Notes under the pieces: model-generated
Seen by the model: only the letters and a program-made list of their open reading frames with translations
Told to the model about the DNA's origin: nothing
The model's database searches: none
Source: Candidatus Methylospira mobilis
Lineage (GTDB): Bacteria; Pseudomonadota; Gammaproteobacteria; Methylococcales; Methylococcaceae
Direction of reading: 5' to 3'
DNA length: 64,000 nt
Assembly (NCBI RefSeq): GCF_009498235.1
Contig: NZ_CP044205.1
Location: forward strand, 2,295,389 to 2,359,388
Shown: positions 54,501-60,450 of the stretch, piece after piece
Numbering within the stretch: position 1 is the stretch's first letter
Layout of the letters: every line of letters begins with the position of its first letter
Position numbers and translations under genes: made by a program

Positions 54501-55003
54501 ACAAAGAGATTCCAGAGGGTATTGCGCTAAAGCTCTCGGAAAAAGGCATCACCGCCCTGTACAACACCGAATCGGTCTACATTAAGCGGAGCAATTGGCC
54601 GGCCTTCTCGCTGCTGCTGTTGCAGGACTCGAATGGCAAGCAAGGATTGCTGTACGCCGCCAAGGAGCGGCTGAAAAGCGCCTATGGCGCGCAATTCGCC
54701 GCCGATATATCGACAAAGTTCAGCGGCGCATGGTGGTATATGCCCTCCTCCCATAAGCTCGACGATATCGTTTCCGTTATACTCAACGATCAGGACGCGC
54801 CGGTGATCGAGACCAACAGGGACGCTCCGGAAAAGCTGAAAGTTCCTGCCGACAAAATAGCCGTTGGCGATGAACTGAATGGATTTGTCGTCCGATCGCT
54901 GGGTAAAACCTGGGCGGCTAAGGAATATGAAATCAGCGCCGTCAAGCGGGATTCGGGCTTCGATATCGAAGAAGGCGACTTGATCCAATACGCGAGATTT
55001 TAA
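48521..55003 (+). CDS. DarB-like antirestriction protein: DNA methyltransferase fused to SNF2-type helicase
   Basis: The 2160-residue protein has an N-terminal adenine methyltransferase (residues 180-330: LEPATGAGVFLA, DAVIGNVPFG as the NPPY-like motif). A helicase follows: Walker A FDVGLGKT near residue 890, DEAHFYKN, VVLLTATPVTNSP, and the C-terminal helicase motif GRGVRQGNTAATV. A coiled coil lies at 1570-1680. This layout matches DarB of P1, which is injected with the DNA and blocks type I restriction. It lies 13 nt after the DarA-like gene. Confidence 0.85.
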   Translation: MSLLEKLFGAIATRRSALDAAAPPCPVLDAVTNPIEQLKLTTELGKVRKEIAGLGDSAMDAMKRLGLTTRLGKIRMELGGQQNQALALEPDTAPQQPEPIQEAHDAPVETVQFGLQASGVKTREKINAQVSAITDQIRAGRNPATLTDDEIALLKQYSGKGGLTINSQHEYYTPPHVAEGVWDALKANGFENGNALEPATGAGVFLATKPSGVIATGTEIDQTSATVAQILNPGDVVSNQSFEYLAASSPDNSFDAVIGNVPFGNARGPSAHDDPPYKSEKLIERYFVQRVIDKVRPGGLICLVVPVNIIQAKGKAWEKFRIAISKKAEFLGGHKLPSKTFSKQGTDVVVDVLVMRKHGADFLAQVDNLPFDTLTAANVVWAEFIEGRYWQGEGKRYIKGEFVPKDPTKFRDSDKVIAGENMTDEALKRALAVKFHSRIDWEMLDSAEPIVRNYIDGDRKEINGIDYEMQGGAWVKIAYTESKTELDTTIYGVDSLDALESIMQSDSGILSLGWGNIEAACDAFPNLVPQHVKDALNFSRLQSDDNQWRAFRGAVIGARIESYLNSGSDDASDLAELKELILHEIVKYGHPNSVTGLTVAGKESKRLGLFINSVDEAGNFSPLLETGTIRQETAEFNSADPVSIVTYLFEQNQDPVELSTVLSMYDGEAMMEDLGDITKIPGLAVSPDGFIYPFDQYCSGDVFPKLRAMREAMLSEKDPRIIEQYKRQIESIDAKRRKTPTEDITFRMRQKWFDQKNYVIEFLHANGFKVTIQYDEERGEFVSRGTGGGLIPQIVNYLNEKPVMGGVKVSDYKDAIKALEDQFDAFMKSHPNSEDLTNQYNEKFNGYVDFSYSCSDLGLTNLGDRIKPHTYQNEAIRRLSREGKGILGFDVGLGKTFTSLALQAYNEQMGRSKRTCIVVPDSVLANWYHEHKAFYKDTSRMLVVGMSPKTNKDGTAQREAIVDEQGNPKLLNGEPIYQDVLTKDDAETIWAKMHSIPQSDLSLVIMSHSRFGMIPVKQQTKKKYTEEMLSRELMSAGDADKLMSANPGKLSYADAQNQDRMEQKYSDEGTRKQDAYPYFEDMGFDTVMPDEAHFYKNAFKPGKEASRIAYLPTPDPSQRAIDLSLKLAHIREMNGGRGVVLLTATPVTNSPLEIYNMLSFLIPAEEFEQFGVYTPDDFVRVFADVQQIEKLKVSGDVGNVDAMVGFQNLDGLRSLFHKYAIIKNAEDVNLPLPGIEETQSTVELSEEQQGIYVALRAEAKTASSPKKEERETVRPLFSIIRDMDRTTTDLDMYYKQITFIFAPAHKEALEKALAMMPKTVQRKEYDADKERDVVMTVPLEYTLTEKDGKLVVVMTDAGEEDMVAAMQKVGIPEDEVAHPITPKYAELLKNLKKELDVGGKQLIFIEEKTQHRKLARVIVHHLPITLENIGIINATDASGEKLQRISDSYNAGKIKIVIANKKAEVGVNLQKGTTAIHHLTFPWVPASMQQRNGRGVRQGNTAATVNIYYYIGKGSFDLFRLNLINKKGNWINDVLRGTESNMESKGDGHLSAEDVMVLLSDNPEEAKARMEEAKAKREAAKRAKSDKAMVINLNQLIEARRKLALLDGWKSDEKTKIEAELAKLAARIAALEEDDGEEARKDRSDSRRKQSLQQKKLDTLDARYLAIEESASATVKQKTVFLKAKAAAGELPFDAGAVDNPESVLVTNDGRIIKPGMVFDIKDAKYDRDRKLTKGLNLVEAIDASARTITFKPKRENYSSRPISLNDLHNYELKPVSMTIEEWDLANKLANNLTLKDVIGLGFATYDKFKDQIKLAYREYYIADLGDGTVTLTRESSSYRSLVDARFVWPDGGSEAIKRQVVKDYYRNITVYGTDYGGPIMETLFGEDWNAAIQQYAEMATQEDVLRQAQAIFEADVQSRGMDEYQFIERNKWFVANNWREYTAKIPGDNVQEIMDWVRTFMADKIAAYEAESRRRQDEANQKAAEAIKSSPDYKEIPEGIALKLSEKGITALYNTESVYIKRSNWPAFSLLLLQDSNGKQGLLYAAKERLKSAYGAQFAADISTKFSGAWWYMPSSHKLDDIVSVILNDQDAPVIETNRDAPEKLKVPADKIAVGDELNGFVVRSLGKTWAAKEYEISAVKRDSGFDIEEGDLIQYARF

Positions 55004-55005
55004 GC

Positions 55006-55419
55006 ATGAGACTCTACAGCAAAGACGATTTACAAGACGCCCTGTTCGAAGCGCTGAACAGCAATAAAAGCTCGGCTGAGTTCGTCAAGAAATATGTCAC
55101 CAATCTGGGCAAAATCATCAAGAAAAGGCCGCAGCATTACCGCTATTTCGGTCCGTACTGGTGGGCGCTGAAGTCGATCATGCTCAAGTACGAAGTACCC
55201 GGCATTGATGATTTTGTAGATCTGGAGTGGCTGGAAAAAATCAATCAGGCGCTGACCGGCGATGACTATGTCTGCGTGGCGTCCTGGGCCATGCAGGAAA
55301 GCCGGTTCGGCGGTCTGGAACTACCCACCAACACCGTGATGCTTGAAGACGCCGAGGGCAATATGACCGAATGCGTCACCATAGACCCGTTTCTTGAGGC
55401 GCTGATTAAAAGCGGTTGA
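55006..55419 (+). CDS. Small protein coupled to the DarB-like gene
   Basis: The 137-residue product starts 2 nt after the DarB-like stop. It is helical (LQDALFEALNSNKSSAEFVKKY and PYWWALKSIMLKY) with an acidic end. Position suggests an accessory to the antirestriction proteins or a virion protein. Confidence 0.5.
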   Translation: MRLYSKDDLQDALFEALNSNKSSAEFVKKYVTNLGKIIKKRPQHYRYFGPYWWALKSIMLKYEVPGIDDFVDLEWLEKINQALTGDDYVCVASWAMQESRFGGLELPTNTVMLEDAEGNMTECVTIDPFLEALIKSG

Positions 55420-55427
55420 TTTTGGAC

Positions 55428-55823
55428 TCACTTACCCATCGCTAAACGGGCGGCATCCGCCAGAAATCCACTCCGGGTAGAGTGATGGGCGCGGGCGTAA
55501 TCGTCAATCTTCGCCAGCAGTCGGCGCGGCAGGGTGATATTAATTTTTTCGGAACGCCCATCGAAACGCGCGGTATCTACGTCGACCAAGGCCCATACGC
55601 CGCCCTCGAAGTCAGGGTTTAGCCTATGCTCGGCGATCGGTCGCGGAACCGGAATTTCCTCATCGTCGTCGGTCATGCCTTCAAGGTGCAGGTCAATAGC
55701 TTCCGCCACACTGTTCAGGGCGTCGTCGAAGGTGTCGCCCGCCGAAAAACATCCGGGAAGATCGGGAACGGTAACGCCAAAACGCACGCCGTCATCGGTA
55801 TGCAATACCACGGGAAAGCGCAT
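55428..55823 (-). CDS. hicB: HicB antitoxin
   Basis: The 131-residue protein has the partial RNase H-like HicB fold at residues 1-75 (FPVVLHTDDGVRFGVTVPDLPGCFSAGDT in short runs) and a C-terminal ribbon-helix-helix (KINITLPRRLLAKIDDYARAHHSTRSGFLADAAR in short runs). It should bind the HicA toxin and its own operator. It lies 9 nt after hicA. Confidence 0.9.
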   Translation of the reverse strand: MRFPVVLHTDDGVRFGVTVPDLPGCFSAGDTFDDALNSVAEAIDLHLEGMTDDDEEIPVPRPIAEHRLNPDFEGGVWALVDVDTARFDGRSEKINITLPRRLLAKIDDYARAHHSTRSGFLADAARLAMGK

Positions 55824-55832
55824 AATAAACTC

Positions 55833-56033
55833 CTATTTCCACCCCGCCTGTTTCTCGATGCTGCGTAGCGCACCGGCAGGGATGTCGCTGTCAGGGTGCT
55901 TTACAGTCACCCGGCCCGGATTTGTCGGATGCTTGAATTGATGGTGCGAACCTCTGACTCTATCCAGATACCAGCCTTCCGACTCCAGGCGCTTGATGAC
56001 TTGCTTGCTGTCCCTGGTGGTTATTATAACCAC
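55833..56033 (-). CDS. hicA: HicA toxin (mRNA interferase)
   Basis: The 66-residue protein is a double-stranded RNA-binding-fold ribonuclease. GSHHQFKHPTNPGRVTVKHP contains the catalytic His after Gly-Ser. The start is a GTG at 56033. A perfect 23-bp palindrome overlaps the start codon, so the usual HicB autorepression probably acts here. Confidence 0.88.
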   Translation of the reverse strand: MVIITTRDSKQVIKRLESEGWYLDRVRGSHHQFKHPTNPGRVTVKHPDSDIPAGALRSIEKQAGWK

Positions 56034-56036
56034 CAG
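56014..56036. promoter_or_regulatory. HicB operator palindrome over the hicA start
   Basis: CTGGTGGTTAT-T-ATAACCACCAG is perfect over 11-bp arms. It covers the first codons of hicA and contains a TATAAT-like core on the minus strand. Confidence 0.6.
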
Positions 56037-56263
56037 TCAGTAATTGACAATGTATTTGACAGGGACGCGGCTACCGGAAGATTACCACTGTCAACCTGTC
56101 AATTTTTACAGTTACGCCGATGCACGGCGCAGGGCTATAATGCCGGTGAGCAATCAGGAAACATAAGCCGTGCAGGGACAGCCGCTTCAACCGTTTACCG
56201 CAATAATCACAATAGCCGCCGATATGAGGCAAAGTTTTGCGTCATATAGGTGGGCGAATTTTT

Positions 56264-56270
56264 CGTTATG
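56264..56270 (+). other. Putative R' core of an attC/attI site (GTTATGC)
   Basis: GTTATGC fits the pattern of integron core sites. The Shedu-like gene starts 20 bp after it, as cassette genes do. The left half of the site is not clear, so this is the weakest of the four sites. Confidence 0.35.
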
Positions 56271-56290
56271 CCCCTTAGGGATTTGCACGA

Positions 56291-57139
56291 ATGCAAACTA
56301 TAGATGAAGCCCTGATCGAAAAATTCAAACAAATCCTTTGTGAGCCCCCCTCCCCGGGACGCCAGAAGGAGCAGGTTGTACAGGACTTTCTTGAGCAACA
56401 CACAGAGCTGATTCCGATTCCGAACCGCTTGAACCACCATCTCCATTTTCAATCTGTAGTGTCCAAGTTCCCACTTGGTACTGAACTGACTACAGACTAC
56501 GTCTACATCACAAAAAGTTCTGACGTTTGGAGAGTAACCCTTGTCGAATTGGAGTCTCCGGATAAGCGCATCTTTACCAGTGACGTTAAGAAAACGAATA
56601 CTTCAGCAGAGTTCAATGCAGCGTTGAATCAGGTAAGAAGTTGGAAACACTACCTTGATGAAAACAAAGCCGAAGTAATTCGTCGCCTTGACCCGTTGCT
56701 ACAACCAATAAACATGAGGCGGAACCCCATCGAGTTTCACTTCCAACTCATCATTGGCCGATCCGAAGACAAAAACCTAAGCGTGGAACGGAAGAAACAC
56801 TTTAGAGGACTCATTGATGAAACTGGGATCGACCTTTTAACATTTGACCAACTGATTGACTGGTACAGAAACGATCAGCGCTATAAGAAGCTTGTGCTGC
56901 GCCTCACGGGCGCGCAATACGCTTTCAAGCATATGCATTTCGAGCCGACACAAATTCTTTCGTATGTGGGGCCTGACCGTCTATCCCTAAGCTCCGACGA
57001 GTTTGGGCGCTTAAAGGCTGCTGGATACGAAATGGACAAGTGGAGCAAGGGTGACTTGCTCACCTACAACGTCAAATTTGCAGAATCGACAAGAAACCAA
57101 GAGCTAAATAAAGGACGGCACTCTTTTTACTCTAAATAA
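56291..57139 (+). CDS. Shedu-like nuclease (DUF4263)
   Basis: The 282-residue protein resembles the C-terminal PD-(D/E)XK domain of Shedu anti-phage nucleases. QKEQVVQDFLEQHTELI opens the domain; TTDYVYITKSS and VTLVELESPDKRIF hold the candidate acidic residues; AALNQVRSWKHYL follows. E-x-E replaces the usual E-x-K, a variant I recall in part of the family, so activity should be tested. It lies in the first integron-like cassette with a membrane protein. Confidence 0.75.
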   Translation: MQTIDEALIEKFKQILCEPPSPGRQKEQVVQDFLEQHTELIPIPNRLNHHLHFQSVVSKFPLGTELTTDYVYITKSSDVWRVTLVELESPDKRIFTSDVKKTNTSAEFNAALNQVRSWKHYLDENKAEVIRRLDPLLQPINMRRNPIEFHFQLIIGRSEDKNLSVERKKHFRGLIDETGIDLLTFDQLIDWYRNDQRYKKLVLRLTGAQYAFKHMHFEPTQILSYVGPDRLSLSSDEFGRLKAAGYEMDKWSKGDLLTYNVKFAESTRNQELNKGRHSFYSK

Positions 57140-57216
57140 AGGTGTATAATTTACTTTAGTCGCAACAGGCCATCATTCAAATGAGCTGTTTAGCAATGAA
57201 GACCAAGGAAAGATCT

Positions 57217-57963
57217 ATGTCTCACGATAATACAATCAAAAATTACATGAAGTTTCTTTGGGGACCTCACTTAGCGGAGATTGTTTTTGAGTCGCCCAGC
57301 CGACAAGCAGTATCTAGCTCCGTTCAAAATGCTTCCGTAATTTCCGGGTTTAGTATTGCAGCTATAGCCATAATTTTGGCTACCACCCCTCTAACCTCAC
57401 CTTTATTGATCACTCTTGTTTATTTATTTCTAGCATTAATGCTACTATTTAAATGCGGCGATTGCTTGACCAATTCACTGCATTTTGATGACCCCATAAC
57501 CAACCAGAAAGAACTAAAGTTTTATCGCAGGCAGGTTTACTGGGGATGGAGGCATTATAATCTGGCCATAATAATAATTATTGCATCGATAGCATTTTTT
57601 TCCATTATAAAAATACAAGACCAAAATATACCAAGCCACCTAAAGCTATCCTTGTACACTGCAATTACCTTGGTTTTCGCATGGTGGGCATCATTTTGGT
57701 TTGTGGATTTATGGAAAACAATTATTTTCATTGTAAAATGTGAAGACAAGAATTACAGCAACTACTCGACAGAGCAAAAGAAGTTAATTGAGCGCAATAT
57801 TCTTTTCAAGTTAATCTTGTATTCCGGTATAACTGTAACTTTAACTATATTATTAACTCTTTTGCCTTTTGGTTTTTTTTCTTCATGTGTAGATGTGCAG
57901 GCATTATTAATTACATTGATATTGTTTGCAGTCCTTCGAGCGATAGTAATAGATACATTTTGA
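57217..57963 (+). CDS. Membrane protein with four to five helices, AT-rich
   Basis: The 248-residue product has hydrophobic helices near residues 45-95, 120-145, 150-175 and two at 200-245. The gene is clearly more AT-rich than its neighbours, a sign of foreign origin. AGGAAAG stands before the ATG at 57217. It follows the Shedu-like gene in the same cassette and may be its partner or an independent exclusion protein. No family recognised. Confidence 0.65.
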   Translation: MSHDNTIKNYMKFLWGPHLAEIVFESPSRQAVSSSVQNASVISGFSIAAIAIILATTPLTSPLLITLVYLFLALMLLFKCGDCLTNSLHFDDPITNQKELKFYRRQVYWGWRHYNLAIIIIIASIAFFSIIKIQDQNIPSHLKLSLYTAITLVFAWWASFWFVDLWKTIIFIVKCEDKNYSNYSTEQKKLIERNILFKLILYSGITVTLTILLTLLPFGFFSSCVDVQALLITLILFAVLRAIVIDTF

Positions 57964-58082
57964 CCAGTCACTATGCTTGAGAGATTTATGATCTACGCTG
58001 GATTCTGCCTTGTTTTCTGTCTTGGATTAACAAAAAAAGCACCCACTTCGGCGCTAGACTCAGTCTCGTTTGTTGTGCCACG

Positions 58083-58169
58083 GCCTAACGAAGCGTTCGA
58101 AGCGGACGCGCTTGACGATCAGCCTACTTACCACAGTTTTTGCGCGTACCGCTCAACTTTGCGTTGGTC
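58083..58169 (+). repeat. attC-like integron recombination site 1
   Basis: GCCTAAC (58083-58089) and GTTGGTC (58163-58169) are the outer cores. The inner arms AGCGGACGCGC and GCGCGTACCGCT pair over 11 bp with one extrahelical base, as in bona fide attC sites. The next gene starts 24 bp after the right core. Confidence 0.7.
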
Positions 58170-58192
58170 ATCTTGATACTGAGGCGCGAACG

Positions 58193-58684
58193 ATGAGCGA
58201 ATTTGATACGCGGAAGAAGGCTCTACTAGAACCATTATTCATCGAAGCTGGCAACGCATTGATGGATTGCCAGACTTTCGAGTACGGCCTAACGCTTCTG
58301 CTCTTTCATCTTGCCAGACTCGATAGCATAACTCTCGACCCTCAAAAGGTTGCTCTAATTTTGGAGAACCAAGACAAGAAAACGGCAGGCCAGCTAATTG
58401 CCATGCTGAAGAAAAAGGCCAACGTAAGCGACGGTATCGAAAAAGCCTTGGAAGTTGCTCTCGCTTCACGCAACACACTTATCCATCGCATATTGATAGA
58501 CAACGCAGAGAAACTTCCCCAAGCAGAAACGAGGGCATCGCTGCTTAAGGAAATTCGAAGCCTGCGCGCTAATGTTCAAAAGGCAGACAAGAAGTTGCGC
58601 CCGTTCATCCACGCATTTGGTCTCGAACTCGATGGCTTTGACAATCGCCAATTCGAAGCCGAAGCAAAGGCAACGTTTACGTGA
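58193..58684 (+). CDS. HEPN-like helical protein in an integron cassette
   Basis: The 163-residue protein is all-helical. The motif ASRNTLIHRIL gives R-N-x3-H, which resembles the HEPN RNase signature R-x4-6-H. HEPN proteins are common toxins and defence effectors. The gene is the only one between two attC-like sites, so it can move on its own as a cassette. No nucleotidyltransferase partner lies next to it. Confidence 0.6.
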   Translation: MSEFDTRKKALLEPLFIEAGNALMDCQTFEYGLTLLLFHLARLDSITLDPQKVALILENQDKKTAGQLIAMLKKKANVSDGIEKALEVALASRNTLIHRILIDNAEKLPQAETRASLLKEIRSLRANVQKADKKLRPFIHAFGLELDGFDNRQFEAEAKATFT

Positions 58685-58691
58685 ACCCGAT

Positions 58692-58757
58692 GCCCAACCC
58701 TTCAGTCGAGAGGGGCTGCGCAAAAGCGCGCAGCCCCTCACTTTTACGTTGTTGGGC
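58692..58757 (+). repeat. attC-like integron recombination site 2
   Basis: GCCCAAC (58692-58698) and GTTGGGC (58751-58757) are complementary cores. Inside, GAGGGGCTGCGC pairs perfectly with GCGCAGCCCCTC. The CCTTCA and CACTTTTACGTT spacers are common in environmental cassette sites. The next gene starts 3 bp after the right core. Confidence 0.85.
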
Positions 58758-58760
58758 ATC

Positions 58761-59687
58761 ATGATGAGGATCGTGCCATTTATTCTTGGCTTGGCGCTAG
58801 ATATTGCACTCAAGCGCCTGACGCGGCCGCATACGGTCTACTCGAAGCTTGCGATAACAGCACTGCTCATCAGTGGCGGAGCCTTCATCACCCCATTTTG
58901 GCAACAAGCCGTTGAAGGTCTCATTGCGCCCTTGGACAATCCAGGATGCACCGGCCCACTTCCATCTATCGCATCAGGTTCGATTTTTCTCTTGTTATCC
59001 TTTTTGTTTGGATCTATATCGCAAAGGCATTCAACGCAACAACGGGAATCACTTGTAGACACAAAATCGCTCAGTGGTCCTATCTCAATTGGGCAGGCGC
59101 AAGTTTATTGCTACTGCGGGTCGGTATTGGCAATGTCAAACATTGATGTGGTCATTACCTCAGAGAATAGAGATCTACATCTTGGAAGTATTAACGGCAC
59201 TTCTGTTTCAGGAAGAATTAGGCGACTTGCCGCTTCATATAACAGCGATGGAACACTAAGCGCCGACCATCTGCTTAATCACACCATCCAATGGAAATCG
59301 AATCAGCATCACAAGGGACCATACAGATTGGGGCAATGCATAGTCTCTCCCCCATTTAATGCCAAACGTCGCGGCATCAAATCCATAGTTCATGCAATCA
59401 CACTTGAAAAACGTGACTCAGGATTAAATATCGTAGAGGAATCTGCGAACCGAGAAGTAATCGATTTTGTTATCAAACATTGCAACGTACAACAGTATTC
59501 TTCCTTTTTTCTACCAATATTTGGACTCGGTAGTGGTGGCCTATCTCGAGATGATGCGATCTCCAGAACATTAACCCCTCTCATTGCCAAGCTTCGTACC
59601 ACGGCTGCGCCCCTTTCTGTTTATGTGGGAACCTATCGTCTCTCTGATGCAGCAATTGCTTCGACATTTTTGCTGAGAGCGCAATGA
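58761..59687 (+). CDS. Two-helix membrane anchor plus macro (ADP-ribose-binding) domain
   Basis: The 308-residue protein has two membrane helices (about residues 25-55 and 70-90), then a domain at about 115-300 that resembles macro domains: NIDVVITSENRDLHLGSINGTSV and SGRIRRLAA recall the NAAN...GGGV...AI loop, GQCIVSPPF and IKSIVHAITLE the middle strands, and FFLPIFGLGSGG the P-loop-like end. Type II Thoeris effectors are known to have this 2TM-macro layout and to sense an ADP-ribose derivative. The next gene overlaps it by ATGA. No TIR gene is adjacent. Confidence 0.65.
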   Translation: MMRIVPFILGLALDIALKRLTRPHTVYSKLAITALLISGGAFITPFWQQAVEGLIAPLDNPGCTGPLPSIASGSIFLLLSFLFGSISQRHSTQQRESLVDTKSLSGPISIGQAQVYCYCGSVLAMSNIDVVITSENRDLHLGSINGTSVSGRIRRLAASYNSDGTLSADHLLNHTIQWKSNQHHKGPYRLGQCIVSPPFNAKRRGIKSIVHAITLEKRDSGLNIVEESANREVIDFVIKHCNVQQYSSFFLPIFGLGSGGLSRDDAISRTLTPLIAKLRTTAAPLSVYVGTYRLSDAAIASTFLLRAQ

Positions 59688-60178
59688 CCCCCCATCTCGC
59701 AGAGGATGTTGCATCGCTCTTATGTCGGCTAGATGAGCGCAGGACAGGAGCAATTATAGGTTACACAAGCGGAGTCTTTGATCTTTTTCATCAAGGGCAT
59801 CTCAACTATCTAAACGCATGCAAACTGGCTGTGGATGTATTGGTTGTCGGTGTAGACGCCGATATCTTGGTTCGGATTAGAAAGGGCAGTCATCGTGCTT
59901 ACGAAAAATGCAACACAAGGGTCGCCCATGTACAAGAGACAGGCCTTGTAGACGAGTTATTTATCAAGACGAATTCCTCCGACGAGATAATTCCCATCAT
60001 TCGACCGCATAGATACTTTATTCCAAGCAACCGCCAAATCAGCGCTCTGCGATCCCAACTTCTAAACGACTTATCAGTACGACTTGATGTGCTTCCTTAT
60101 ACAAGTGGGGTATCTACAACGAAAATGGCACGGCTAATTGGAATTTCTTCGGATAGCAGTGACTTTGAAAATAAGTGA
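59684..60178 (+). CDS. Cytidylyltransferase-fold nucleotidyltransferase
   Basis: The 164-residue protein has the nucleotide-binding H-x-G-H motif in SGVFDLFHQGHLNYLNACK, then VLVVGVDAD, and a C-terminal TSGVSTTKMARLI that matches the STT motif of RfaE/TagD-like enzymes. It should transfer a nucleotide to a phosphorylated substrate such as a sugar phosphate or NMN. It is coupled to the 2TM-macro gene by ATGA, so both should act together. Confidence 0.75.
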   Translation: MTPHLAEDVASLLCRLDERRTGAIIGYTSGVFDLFHQGHLNYLNACKLAVDVLVVGVDADILVRIRKGSHRAYEKCNTRVAHVQETGLVDELFIKTNSSDEIIPIIRPHRYFIPSNRQISALRSQLLNDLSVRLDVLPYTSGVSTTKMARLIGISSDSSDFENK

Positions 60179-60189
60179 ATTCGATCGAT

Positions 60190-60240
60190 GCCCAACCCAT
60201 CATTCCACCGGACTTGCGCGAAAAACCACGCATGAAGCCC
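60190..60240 (+). repeat. Truncated attC-like site 3
   Basis: GCCCAAC (60190-60196) followed by CCATCATTCCACCGGACTTGCGCG in the left half (short runs) matches the left arm of cassette sites such as site 2. The complementary right arm and right core are missing, so the array was cut here. Confidence 0.55.
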
Positions 60241-60283
60241 AATATCATCGCCACCTGACAAGCTTATCGCTAACTCAACTTAA

Positions 60284-60306
60284 GCCCGCCCCACGCGGGC
60301 TTTTTT
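60284..60306 (+). terminator. Rho-independent terminator
   Basis: GCCCGC and GCGGGC enclose a 5-nt loop and are followed by six T residues. It would stop transcripts from the cassette array before the capsid gene. Confidence 0.85.
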
Positions 60307-60450
60307 GCGCCCGCAAAAAATAACCACCCCGCACCCCGCCCCCACCAAAACCGGAAAACAGCGCAAAAACCGCCCTACCCTCACCCAAAACTATCACCTG
60401 AACCTCGGCGCGTCGCCGAACACAGTCTGATAACTTTTGGCGAGATCGAT

